Of a DNA stretch of 64,000 bases, positions 25,601 to 35,636 are shown piece by piece; position 1 is the first letter of the stretch, and each line of letters begins with the position of its first letter. The position numbers and the translations under genes are program-made. Source of the stretch: Ischnura elegans (lineage: Eukaryota > Arthropoda > Insecta > Odonata > Coenagrionidae); contig NC_060257.1 in assembly GCF_921293095.1 (NCBI RefSeq), positions 63,744,472-63,808,471 on the forward strand, given 5' to 3'. The notes under the pieces were generated by a model. The model did no database searches, had not been told where the DNA came from, and saw only the letters and a program-made list of their open reading frames with translations.

Positions 25601-28600
25601 AGGTCTACGGGAATGACCCTTCTGATTTATTTTTAGCCTCAATAAGTTTCAAATAGATAAAAATTATTGAATGGAAGAAGCTGAAAAAAAAACTTACCTC
25701 AAAATCAGGGCCTCCATGGGCAAGGGATCTCCTGGCATGTGACTCTCGCTGCCTCTGCTGAATGACCTGTGCTGTGTGTTGCCTTGTAAGCCGATATAAT
25801 TCTTCCGCCTTCTTCCTCTTTTCCACTTCTCGTTCAAGCCTTCTCCTCCAGCTTTCCTCCCTCTTCTCCATTATTTCCAAACAATGTGACAGAGTTGTCA
25901 GAACTCCAGCAGTAGTGGCATGAAAAGTTAGTGCAATACCTTTGAAGTCCAGAGCACGTGTGGCAAGCTGATTGCGTGGAGAATCATTAGAGGATGCTTT
26001 GGATGAATCACCTACAATATATCAATCAATTCTCAATATAAAATTGAAGACAAAGTTAAAATATCGTTAGAAAAATTGCGATAAAATTCAGTACAGTAGA
26101 TTCCGTTTAATGGGTCCACCGGTTACTTGGGGCAGCCGCTTAATTGAGGCAGATCTTGAAGAACAGAACCCAATAGAGGAATATCCCACAGTATTCTCTG
26201 CTTAATTAGGACAGCATGCCGCTTTATTGGGCCATGAGTCGGCGACATAGACTCTATACTCGCGACGAAATTAAAATTTTTTGTTTTCAGAATACTATTT
26301 TTTTATATTTTCCTCATTTGACTAACTCTTATTTTTCACCGATGTTCCTATTCTTGCCCTATTTTGAAAGCTCTTGTTGTTATACTATCCGCAAGAGGAT
26401 AGGATATTTCTTTAATAGGACTAAGTAAAAGACATTCATCCAGCGTCACCCGATCCTTTGAAAAATATTTTTAACTAAATTGTTATAATTCTTAAAAATG
26501 ATAATAAGTTAACTAAACTCGCTGATTTATTAATCAAATTAATGGTTTCATAAACTTATGTTGCGCTATAAAAATTCTTTAGTCTTCTTTCCATCATTTC
26601 AACGTTTGTTTATGCCCATATGCAGGATAGTTCGCTTAATTGGGGCAGAGTGCATAAGTCCCGATATGTCCCAATTAACCGGACTCTACTGTATATGCTA
26701 ACTCGGCCACTTTTTTTAACTTTTGTGGCTCAAGCAAATTTCAACCTCCTTGCTAATCATTAATCTTTTAAGTGCCATCTGGCTGATCTTCTATAGGCCT
26801 AGAATTTCAACCTCCTTCTATAGGTAGGATATAAGTGAGGAATGCCAAAGGCCTACCCATTTGCCGGGTGATTAAAAATTGATGTTAATTATCAAATATT
26901 TTCCCCAATTTGTTCCATAGAGATAACGACATAGGTGACCATATTAACTAATGATATAATAATTAAAAGCAGAAATTAAAAGGATTAATAGGATGTGTGG
27001 CAGGCCCTAGATAACAGAAAAACACAGATAACCGAGAATATAACACATAAGGTTATGATACTGACATTAAATTTCCTAAAATAAAGATATCTGGCATGAT
27101 ATAAGTTGATATAAGGACAGAAATTCAAATCAAAATTAAATATTTCCTTAATTGATAATATAAATTTCTTTATCTTTCACTATAAGCTGCCATGAGCAAA
27201 ACAGAAGACCATATTTTGACATTTAATGATGAAACATCGTCCAGTTTTATATTTTCCAGACATAAATTAAAAGAAGAAAAGTATCATACAATGTACAAAA
27301 AATAAATATTAAATATAAATTTGTTAGCCTATTATTTTAATGTGCGTTAATTATTGACAATGCATAATTACATATTTATTAATTTCAACTATGTAGACCG
27401 GCCATTGGAAAATAACAGATAAAACTAATGAAAGTTCATGCAATAAATGAAATAAATGCAATGGATTGTTTTTTTTTTTAAAGACTAGGGATTAAAATGG
27501 AAATGACAAATTGTGCATATATTATGAACTGTGAAATAAAAACTGAATGTATCTATACATACAATGTGTGATTAATTGATAAGCCTGATACGTTTTACTA
27601 ATGCATTGGTAATTATCAGCATCGCATGTATGCCACTGAGTTGCATTCATTTCGCTAAGGAGCAGCCAAATATTTCCCTCGTATTGTGATTAAATCATCT
27701 AGTTAATTATATTTATATGCATTGATAGGATACATAGATTTGTATACGTAACAGATGCATTTTATTAAGATTAAATGATCTTTTAAAAAGTTTAGTAATT
27801 GTTGCCTTCCTAATATTCTTCAAAGACTTTGCATAGGGAGAGAAAACAACCAAGATAATCTGCAAATAGGATAATCGAGAGCTGTTTGAATGGGTAATCC
27901 CAGCTGAATTATTATTACTACAACTGATGATGATATTTACATTGAGTTAAAATGTCACTTCTCTATAAATACAAACAAAAGACTACTAATTAATTTTTAA
28001 TTCAATAATGATAGTATCAACTCTAATACAATTACTGAAGTTGCAGAAAAACCTTCTGAAGGGTACAGGTACATATCTAAATCGCATCTTTTCTCACTAA
28101 CTTTCAAGTGGAATAAATCCAATCACTTCAAAAATTTGGGCTACAAAATGGATGGAAAGAAATATTAGCATAATTACCCAAAGCCACCAAGGCTAAACCA
28201 AGGGGTAGCTCCTTACATCCTACTTAACATATATTAGAACAACAAATCAAAGTTAACTGTAAATTTCAGACCATTAGAAAAAAAAATGAAGAAATTGGTA
28301 TTTTGAGGGAAATCCTCTGATTTCTTTGACTTAGAGATGAAAACGTAAATAATATTTAAAATGTTAGTCAAAAGTAGCTTGTTCCACTTCACATTGAAGA
28401 AAATAGTAAAACATTTACCTGCAGCAACGTCCTCATTTAAAAGTGGACCACACTTGGAGGAAGATTCTCCATTTAACAGGATGTTCTCCTTATCTGAAAA
28501 ATATAAATCGGAGATCTCATATCACTCGTCCATAATGTATGTCCTTAACATTACCAAAGCCCTGAGATTGACTGACCGGTAATTTTTAAGAAATCTATGA

Positions 28601-29592
28601 CACTTAAATTTTATTTATTCGTCGCGCTCAATTATTTAAAGTAATTTTCAAGTTCATAACATGTCATTGTGCAATGGCAAAGGCGACACACGAATAAAAA
28701 CTATCTTACCTGTTTTCGGCTTCGAGGCACTCTTTGATGAAGCTTCCGCACAAGCATCGAAGTAACTCTGAAGAGATTCTATCTGCTGGCAGAGTATACC
28801 TCGAAATGTTTCCATTTCTGCCAACTTTTCCTTTAAACCTTGAAAATGAATAAGAATGTTAAGAAACTCCGTGCCTACTTCAATAACGACAAGGATGATT
28901 GCCGAATTGAAAACAAATTACCCCTTCCTCGCTTAAAGCTCGAAGATGAGGCAGTTGACAGAGTGTTAGAAGTAAGTGATATGGCACTCCCATGGCGCTT
29001 TAGACTGTTTTCACTGCCATATCCAGACTCCGCCTAAAATAACAACATGAAAATATTGATTCCATTGTCGCAAAGAATTTCGACCAAAACTGTGAAACAA
29101 TCAAACATACTTTGTATGCTTCAAGCATATCCACCCATTGCTGCTTTTCTTCCGGAGTTTCAGCTCGTAAATACCAAACGCAGTCATTGACAGATACGTC
29201 AAATCTGCATTCGTCAAATTCATGCGGCTACGAAGATAAATAAACCTCTCATCAAATGGAAGAATGAAATATGACCACATGATATCATCGAAATAACCAA
29301 GTCAAAAAGGCGTTAGGTAATTTGTAGCTAGGCGCCTATGAGGTTAATAGGTGATAACACTAACCTTGATAGTGGCTTTAAACAAGCTTATGGCCCCGCG
29401 GCATCCGAAACCGGTCTCTTGCTCCGATTTATAATAAGAAAGAGTGCCATCTTTCATAACAATATAACGAGACTGCCAGCCATGGATATAGTTTGTCCAC
29501 TTGCTTAAAACACCTCTTTTCTCAGGAGCTTGGTAACCGTTGTCACTATCATCTTCTTCGTCACTACATGTCACACTATGATCGTCTGACAT
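7674..29592 (-). CDS. CERT: Ceramide transfer protein CERT (StARD11), complete, 11 coding exons
   Basis: Moves ceramide from ER to trans-Golgi for sphingolipid synthesis. Exons: 29592-29365, 29227-29111, 29033-28922, 28838-28710, 28493-28419, 26011-25698, 21717-21556, 15377-15152, 12967-12765, 9112-8980, 7801-7674. All junctions are GT-AG and phases agree, giving 608 residues (human 598/624). Residues about 24-115 are the PH domain ([14 protein letters not shown]), for Golgi PI4P. About 116-152 is serine-rich (human kinase-regulated site); 260-315 a basic coiled coil ([18 protein letters not shown]); 336-342 EFYDAVE, an FFAT motif for the ER protein VAP. START runs 380-608 and ends KPILF. Counterparts of the four human ceramide-contacting residues are kept: E454, Q475, N513, Y563. 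Introns hold many mobile elements. Start chosen by the MSDD-type N-terminus. Confidence 0.96.
7802..8979 (-). other. CERT intron 10
   Basis: AT-rich. It contains a palindrome at about 8375-8408 (CATACCTAAGT, 2-base centre, complement) that partly repeats at 8340. No element ends or exons were seen. Confidence 0.6.
9373..10743. mobile_element. Pogo/Tigger-like TIR element, 1.37 kb, copy 1
   Basis: Ends CAGCAGACTCTCGTTAATACG and, on the complement, CAGTAGGCTCTCGC, flanked by TA. TA duplication and CAGT ends with a CTCG block are typical of pogo-type members of the Tc1/mariner superfamily. It lies in CERT intron 9. A second copy is at 39186-40554. Short minus-strand frames inside (10445-10227, 10223-10023) have no recognisable transposase domain, so it is probably non-autonomous or decayed. 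Confidence 0.85.
11430..11600. repeat. Old dispersed repeat, copy 1
   Basis: The stretch with GTCAGTCCTGCAATC and TGGAATAATCCCTC resembles 13285-13410 (CCAGTCCTGCAATC, TGGAATAATTCCCTG). Both lie in CERT introns 8 and 9. Flanking similarity is patchy and no ends were defined. Confidence 0.5.
12336..12722. repeat. Dispersed repeat, unclassified, copy 1
   Basis: It matches the outer parts of 56905-58808, from AACTTGGAA...TCATGGTCACAT to GGAAATGCA...CAAACA. It ends just before CERT exon 9. No inverted ends were seen. Compared with the other copy it lacks a block of about 770 bp and a pogo-like insertion. Confidence 0.65.
13285..13410. repeat. Old dispersed repeat, copy 2
   Basis: Partner of 11430-11600, in CERT intron 8. 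Confidence 0.45.
14368..15024. mobile_element. TIR miniature element (GGGTAGTTTCC family), copy 1, 657 bp
   Basis: Starts GGGTAGTTTTC and ends GGAAACCACTC, flanked by TA (14366-14367 and 15025-15026). Related copies are at 34913-35575 and 59927-60586. It is non-coding and lies in CERT intron 8 close to exon 8. TA targets suggest the Tc1/mariner superfamily, but the family was not identified. Confidence 0.85.
15378..16055 (-). other. CERT intron 7, first part
   Basis: No exon or element end was recognised before the pogo-like element at 16056. The whole intron runs 15378-21555 and is mostly mobile DNA. Confidence 0.5.
16056..16819. mobile_element. Pogo-like TIR element (CAGTGAGTCCTCG family), copy 1, 764 bp
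   Basis: Starts CAGTGAGTCCTCGTTTAACG and ends with the complement CGTAGAACGAGGACTCACTG, with TA on both sides. The second copy is at 57959-58726 and is about the same length. It has no transposase domain and is a non-autonomous element in CERT intron 7. Confidence 0.88.
17244..18796 (-). mobile_element. 5'-truncated non-LTR retrotransposon (LINE, jockey/CR1-like RT)
   Basis: On the minus strand three reading blocks follow each other. 18792-18376 has [20 protein letters not shown] and the [10 protein letters not shown] catalytic block. 18340-18005 has [14 protein letters not shown] and the YADD active site. 18008-17514 has the RT thumb and C-terminal region ([12 protein letters not shown]). 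The blocks are in different frames, so the copy is dead, and the endonuclease and ORF1 are missing. The 3' end is a TTTATTTATTTATTTC run on the plus strand at about 17244. A target duplication is uncertain (ACGCGT occurs near both ends). It sits in CERT intron 7. Confidence 0.9.
18797..20224. other. CERT intron 7, middle part
   Basis: AT-rich and without recognised exons, element ends or RNA genes. Confidence 0.5.
20225..20660. repeat. GC-rich repeat island
   Basis: Strongly GC-rich against the AT-rich surroundings. It contains near-direct repeats: GGCCGCTTTCTGACGAAACG with GGCCGCTTTCAGACGAGACG, and ACGGTGCCATTGACGGC with CCGTGCCATGAACGGC. It looks like a decayed mobile element or satellite piece. 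An open frame of 70 codons within it has no known domain. Confidence 0.55.
21165..21252 (-). tRNA. tRNA-like sequence (pseudogene or SINE head)
   Basis: Read on the minus strand it has an A-box-like TAGCCTAGTGG with a D-arm GCC...GGC, then a B-box-like GGTTCGAGTTCC, then a T-run (Pol III stop) at about 21172-21165. The acceptor and T stems pair poorly, so I do not call a working tRNA or an anticodon. Confidence 0.4.
22373..24412. mobile_element. Pogo-like TIR element (CAGTGSAACCTCG family) split by an insertion
   Basis: The left part 22373-22663 and right part 24145-24412 match, in order, the uninterrupted copy at 42180-42762. The left part carries the same GAAAGGCGAT and AATCATGCAAAGC blocks, and the right part the TAATGGTGGGGGTCTCAC end. 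Between them lie about 1481 bases (22664-24144) with no match to the intact copy. Ends are more diverged than in the intact copy, so this is an older insertion in CERT intron 6. Confidence 0.75.
22664..24144. mobile_element. Unclassified insert, about 1.48 kb
   Basis: It is defined only by interrupting the pogo-like element. It begins CCAATGCACAACTG and ends GAACACCTTAC. No target duplication, inverted ends, poly-A or protein domain could be made out. Frames at 23794-23603 and 23637-23972 oppose each other and look non-coding. Confidence 0.45.
24413..25697 (-). other. CERT intron 6, 3' part
   Basis: AT-rich, with a short AAT-repeat tract near 24845-24870. No exons or element ends were recognised. 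Confidence 0.5.
26094..26691. mobile_element. Pogo-like TIR element (CAGTAGATTCCG family), copy 1, 598 bp
   Basis: Starts CAGTAGATTCCGTTTAATGGG and ends with the complement of CAGTAGAGTCCGGTTAATTGG; TA on both sides. It lies 80 bases upstream of CERT exon 6 in intron 5. Copies 2 and 3 are at 34367-35636 and 58963-59566. It is non-coding. Confidence 0.9.
26692..28418 (-). other. CERT intron 5, remainder
   Basis: AT-rich. TTTCAACCTCCTT is repeated near 26743 and 26805 with a TCTATAGG neighbour. No exons or element ends were seen. Confidence 0.5.
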
Positions 29593-30041
29593 CTTGCATT
29601 CAGATATACAACAAATTACTTGAACGCATATCAGTAAGGGTCAACTAAAAATTAAAAGGATCCTTAATCACTGGCAATGATAAGAGGAGGAGTTCAATTT
29701 GACACTTTTACGAAAACATTAGCAGCCATTTTTGCTTTTGATCACGTTTGCCCAGCTCGAATTAAAACACACGAACAACGAAATTGCCGATTGATAAGAC
29801 AAGACCGCGAGTTATGATTACCAATAAACGTAAAACACTTCTTTTCATTAATAATCTAGCATCATAATCTAGCATCCTTTTCGAGTTTAATTATTAACAA
29901 ATTTCTATAATTATTGTAGAAAAATTGTATATTAACTTTTAGATCCAAATTTGAGTCGATAGAAAATCTTACACAGAAAAGTAAAAAATGCGTGAAAAAA
30001 GACACCTACGGCAATGTAGCTCGCTCAATCGATCAACCATT
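29593..30041 (-). promoter_or_regulatory. CERT 5' flank and presumed promoter
   Basis: Upstream of the CERT start codon there is no clear TATA box. The first codon lies in an exon with an open upstream leader, so the leader may be contiguous. The hAT-like element at 30050 caps this stretch. Confidence 0.4.
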
Positions 30042-30049
30042 AATATAAT

Positions 30050-30294
30050 CATGGGCGTACCCAGCGAAAATAAATTTAGTTCAAAACAAAAGTTATGAAC
30101 GAATTTCCCTTTTGAAGAAAAATGATACTAGTATAAGACATGGAACTGAAATTAAAAAATCATTTTTTTTTTCAAGAAAATATTTATAAAAACTAATAGA
30201 TTGCTATCATATTTTCGTTAAAATTTTGGTTTCATTAACTTCTTCTGTACAAAATAAGTAATTTATTCTGAGTTTTTGGTTGGGTACGCCCATG
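30050..30294. mobile_element. hAT-like miniature element, 245 bp
   Basis: Ends CATGGGCGTACCCA and TGGGTACGCCCATG are exact inverted repeats. It is flanked by an exact 8-bp duplication AATATAAT (30042-30049 and 30295-30302). It is non-coding and AT-rich inside. It lies about 460 bases upstream of the CERT start. Confidence 0.88.
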
Positions 30295-30517
30295 AATATA
30301 ATGTCGTGGTCTGGAAAGCCTAAGTTATTGTATACTTCGCATCCTTGTCTGTAAATTTATATTGCACTAAATCAAGCATAATTTTCTCTGCATAACGAGA
30401 AATACAAAAAGAACTCTTACCTAGCTTTACCCCTTTGACACTCGGGCAGATTGTAGCTGCCACTTCAGTCCCGTGTGCATTTATTGTTGTCACCACAATC
30501 TGTACATATAATTTAGA

Positions 30518-30760
30518 AATAACGTAAAAAACCCTAGGATGGGCAGTATCACAGAACACACAAGATAAAGATTAAAAACTCACATTAATAACTAAATTTT
30601 CGGTGGCATTACCACCTTCCTCGGAGTTAGGTAAAAGACTCATTTACCTAACTCCGAGGAAGGTGGTAATGCCACCGAAAATTTAGTTATTAATGTGAGT
30701 TTTTAATCTTTATCTTGTGTGTTCTGTGATACTGCCCATCCTAGGGTTTTTCACGTCATT
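30518..30760. repeat. Near-perfect 118-bp inverted repeat with 7-base loop
   Basis: Left arm 30518-30635 and right arm 30643-30760 are complementary. The only mismatches seen are two near the outer ends, and the loop is AGACTCA. No target duplication was seen. It would form a long hairpin if transcribed, or a cruciform. Confidence 0.92.
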
Positions 30761-33700
30761 TACCTCACCGAGGAACATTTCATAGTGTGCATAATTTAGA
30801 AATATATATATGTATCATGACATATAACAAAATTCTTCTGCGCCATAGTTAACGTATAGAATTAAAAACTTACGACCATGAAGACAAAATATATTCCATT
30901 TTCCTTTAATCTCAATGATTCTTTCTCTGGACAATCAAGCACTTATACGGTTCTTGTCTCCCCCTTCATGTCTTTCCAAACCCATTGATATGAAACAGCT
31001 TTTAATGAACAATGATGCAAATACCACTCCGGATTGCCTGACCTTAGGGCACGTGCGATTCGTAGACGACACTTTAGGATAAAGTATACTTATGGGCTTC
31101 TGCTTTCTCCATTTCACTTTAGAAGAAAAATGGCCGTATTTTCACTTTAACGGAAAGTGCCCAATCCGAACTGACTGGCTAAAGTGCACTTTATGGGTGA
31201 ATAAATATGCTTATTCATCCGTAGGCCATACATGGCCTCCCCAGCTGTTGTTGAAGTTCTAAGTCGTCCCAGATAAGGCTATAAATGTGGTAAATTACAC
31301 AAAGCGAAGATATTTTGGGTTACGGAAATTAATTGGAATTATTTTTTTTGTGAGAACACAGCAGCAGACAGACATCTTTCAAGAAAAAAATTGGACCTGT
31401 AGTATATGTCTCTTTTCCCTGAAAATATACCGAGTCAGCATTGATGGAGACGACCCATTACTTAAATTCTTCAGTTGAACTCTATCGGTCATTATACTAT
31501 CTAGGGAATTTTTATGACTGTGTGATAAATACAGCAAGTGGTCAAACAGGTTGGCACAGTAAGTGGTCGAACAGGTTGGCACATTATTTGCTGTTTTCAA
31601 ATGCAAGATAATGATGAAGTTCTTAGGTATTTCATGTTTTTAATATGCTAAAATTTTCCTTAAAGATACTTAAAATGATAGCGAATTCAGTTTATTTAGG
31701 TGGAAATGGTCTTTGTAAGTTAAGATTTGACTTTGTAAGTTAAGATTGTTGACTTGTCGTTTGGTTAATCTAAAGCTAGATTCAATATTCCCCGCGGGTC
31801 ACAAAAAGTTACTCAGGCATTTTTACCAAATGTGGTCTGCTCAGTTTAATTTGCCAATAGAGTTCAATATCTATAGGATCACGTGTACTTTGAAGAAACT
31901 TTTAATTTCTTTAATGTCAGCTAGGACTGCAGTGTACCCAAAAACGAGGTACATCATTCATGTTATAAGCAGATTCTTTTAACAATTTCTCGCGGCATAA
32001 ACATTTCATTCATAAGAAATACGTATAGCAGTATGAGCCCCATGGTCAGATGTCCATTTTGAAATTCATCTCAGTGATATTACCAAAGTTATAACACAAA
32101 TGAATTTGTTATGAACACCAACAACTCATTTTGCCAACTGAGCTTTAGACCCAATGGATGTCAAAAGACATAATTAAAAAAGTATTAACTATATCAAGTA
32201 AGGTTCTGCACATATTTTAAAGCCAGGGAACAACGAAACTATATTTGTATTACATACTTCATACTCAAGAGTTATACTGTGTTACTTTAACCCATACTTG
32301 AACAGCATAATTTTATTATAAGCTCACCGTATTTCCACGACCTTCATTCGGGGAGGAATTACACAGATAGCTGGACCAACAACCCATTGCTCTAAACTTG
32401 AGTTCCATAGAGGCCTAAAATATATTTTGGTAATTAATGTCCAAATGAATAGGAAGAGGCATTTAATATTTTGAACCCTTGTTTATTGAGAACGAATAAG
32501 AACTATGAAGTCACTTGATCACATACACACATGGAGCCACTGGATAACTTGATCAGCTGTTCCTCATGTAAGCCAATTATATAATGTGAAATACAAATTT
32601 AATGCTTACTCCTTTCATTTCACTGTGGCCAAATATTTTAAGGGTTTTTTTTACAACCTAGATACCATTTAGGTGACACCTGACAGAACATTATTGGTGG
32701 AACTTCAAAGTATAACTACATTTATCCAGTAGAATATTACACCCACATTGCACTACAAACCCCACATGAGCTGTTTGTTGTCAAGGAACCAATTTCCAAA
32801 CAATAGATAGCCAAGGTGGGGACAAAGTAAATAAAATTCATGAAAACAAGAAACATGAAAAATACCAGAACCTTACATGACTTTTCAAAGCCATCATTAT
32901 TAGCCATGAAAAATACTTATATACATATATTTTTTTTAATTCTCCCAACAAGTATTATTAAACCATAGACTACCATGTCAAAATCGATAAATCTGCTGGA
33001 ATTTCTACTCAAGGGGAAAACATTCTTGTTAATCAAATTCTTAAAATACTAACAAATTAATGCACTGATTGATTGGTCAAATTCACTTCTGGCCAAGTAA
33101 TACCTAATATTGAAAAAATACATACATATTCGGCAATAAAGCAAAACTATGCCATTCAAATTGATCTGATTAAAACCTTACATTTCCTGATACAAATAAA
33201 ACTGTGTCATAACTTATAAATATACCTTCAAATGCATATTTATTGCATTTTTCTGAATCAAATATTCAAACTCTCCGCCAGCCAAGTGCAGAATACGTAA
33301 AGATAATAGTTCCCGTAGCGTAAATTAGAAGAAAAATAAGATGTTGATTGTTGTTCCAGTAGCCATCTTATGAGAATAACAAATGCACCAAAGACACTAA
33401 GATTTTTACGATATTGTACGGTGTTCAGAGGAGACTACATTCAGCTTAGGTCATTTGTTCATTTGTGCCATGAGAAAAGGGTTGAAAGGAAAGGGTGGAG
33501 AGACACTTATTGTTAGCATCGGCACTGGTTAGCAAAAGGCAACAAATGAATTACAACTTAACGTCCTATCTGACACATGAGGTGTTGCATGTGAGTATCG
33601 TGTGGAGGGTATCTCACATTGTGAGATGCCTTCCACATGATACTCAAGCAGGAATCAGACAGGGATCGGGTTGAAGAGTGACTACAATTTTTGCTTCCCA

Positions 33701-34366
33701 CCCAGTTGGTTCAGGTTCATGTTCTGGAGGCAGCAGAGGTTTTTCAGAGACGGGCATCTCTGATGAACATCAGAGATAGAAACGACACTCATGAAGTGGC
33801 ATTACTTACACATTTTTAGAGCTTCCAAATACCCATTAATTCCACTCCAACCTAACTCAACCAAAAACTGCATTCCTTTTACTTACCAATGAATGGAAGC
33901 CAGAATGTTTTGTGATCCATTTTAAGCTTCAATAATGAACATGACTAAATAAGTAGTCAACCACCCTTAGCCTTAACATCAGCTAAAAACAGTGGTTCCA
34001 GGAAACTTCTACTCTTATTTTAAGCTCCCATAAATGTCTAGGTTATCAAAAACAATTCTCATGGCATAAGAGGGTTTTTATAGTTATAAGTGCATTCAAT
34101 TTGTTTCTTATTGCTGTACATACTACTATCTACAAGTAAGCAGCATAATTTTTCCTTATGTTTCCCAATAAATTGAAATCTAACTCCAATATTTACATTG
34201 CAATGGTTTGATGTCAAAAGCTAATTTGCATAGATACTTGACTAGTAATATATCAATAGAAATGCCTCAATGTCATGACCTTTAACAGATCTTATGATGA
34301 AGGAATGATAGGACCTGGTATTTCTCCCACCAAATTCCTACAAATAGATAAGCTTCTGAAAAAGTA
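30761..34366. other. Intergenic region with minor repeats
   Basis: No convincing host exon. It holds a 28-bp tandem duplication (AAGTGGTCAAACAGGTTGGC type) at about 31532-31583, a 19-bp one (CTTTGTAAGTTAAGATT) near 31711-31747, a hairpin at 33592-33646, and a short palindrome ATCTCTGATG/CATCAGAGAT at about 33756-33777. An exon-like but unassigned segment is at 32414-32328. Confidence 0.5.
33592..33646. repeat. 55-bp imperfect hairpin
   Basis: TGAGTATCGTGTGGAGGG-ATCTCACA faces TGTGAGATGCCTTCCACATG with a 1-base centre and about four mismatches per arm. It is too short-looped for an ordinary microRNA precursor and is probably a foldback remnant. Confidence 0.6.
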
Positions 34367-35636
34367 CAGTAGATTACGTTTAATGGGTCCACCGGTTACT
34401 TGGGGCAGCCGCTTTATTGAGGTAGATCTTGAAGAACAGAAGCCAATAGAGGAATATCCCCAGAGTATTCTCCACTTAATTAGGACAGCATGCCGCTTTA
34501 TTGGGCCATGAGTCGGCAACATAGACTCTATACTCGCGACGAAATTAAAATTTTTTATTTTCAGAATACTATTTTTTTATATTTTCCTCATTTGATTTAC
34601 TCTTATTTTTCACTAATGTTCCTATTCTTGCCCTATTTTGAAAGCTCTTGTTGTTATACTATCCGCAAGAGGATAGGACTTTTCTTTAATAGGACTTAGT
34701 AAAAGACGTCACCGCGTCGCCCGAGGCTTTGAAAAATATATTTAACTAAATTGTGATAATTCTTAAAAATGATAATAAATTAACTAAAATCACTGATTTA
34801 TTTATCAAATTAATAGTTTAATAAACTTATGTTGCATTATAAACATTCTTTAGTCTTCTTTCTATCATTTCAACGCTTGTTTATGCCCATATATAGGATA
34901 GTTCGCCCAATAGGGTGGTTTCCTATTATTTTTTTTATTGCCTAAATCGAAAGATTATTACTCCTGGAGTATGTATTTCACGCTTTTAGATTTTTAAATA
35001 ACGATATCTATTTTTCGCGATTAAATGAAAAGTGAAAATTTTCAAGCGCACGAAAACACGACGCGTAAGTATGAATGTCGGGAAATCTCTCCGTGTGACG
35101 TATTTCTAGTTCCCGCTGCCGCAAGTAAGGTGACCTTAGGGTGATGCTCGGAGTGCTGATACGACGCAGGCTGCTAGCGGGTAGCTGAGTACCCTGCTGG
35201 CTGGTAGCGCTTGGCTTAAATAAGGATTACTAATTCCTTATCAAATGAAGAAAACTTTCCGACCTTAGCCACTTTTAATAAGTGATTATTAAGACATGTT
35301 TCCCTGAGCTCTGTGCCTCATGCATGCATTGGTAACCTCAGACGATGTATAACTCCTATCTTCTCGTATAGAAACTAGGTCCCTGTGACGTCACGTGGAG
35401 TGGCATGCCATGGGCGCCAATCTGGCCTTTTTCAAATGAGGATAAAAATGGACCATTGCCATTAGTCTAAACCGGTATTTCTAAAACGAAATAATTTGTA
35501 TATTATGAATACAGTAATTGTGGGTAACGAATCGCAATCAATGCCTTTCATTTTCTTTGATGAAGGAAACTACCCTATTGGGGCAGCCGCTTAATTGGGG
35601 CAAAGTGCACACGTCCCAATTAACCGGAATCTACTG
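34367..35636. mobile_element. Pogo-like TIR element (CAGTAGATTCCG family), copy 2, with nested insertion
   Basis: Starts CAGTAGATTACGTTTAATGGG and ends with CCGGAATCTACTG, TA on both sides. It is interrupted at 34913-35575 by a GGGTRGTTTCC-family element. Without it the copy is about 605 bp, the same as copies 1 and 3. It lies between CERT and the candidate last BORCS8 exon. Confidence 0.9.
34913..35575. mobile_element. TIR miniature element (GGGTAGTTTCC family), copy 2, nested
   Basis: Starts GGGTGGTTTCC and ends GGAAACTACCC, flanked by TA. It is in reverse orientation relative to the copies at 14368 and 59927, and lies inside the pogo-like element 34367-35636, so it inserted later. Confidence 0.9.

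Noticed and set aside
33220-33330. Minus-strand LRR-like reading (LRELLSLRILHLAGGEFEY) ending at a GTATAT donor
   Set aside because: The frame opens straight after a stop with no acceptor AG between, so it cannot be an ordinary exon.
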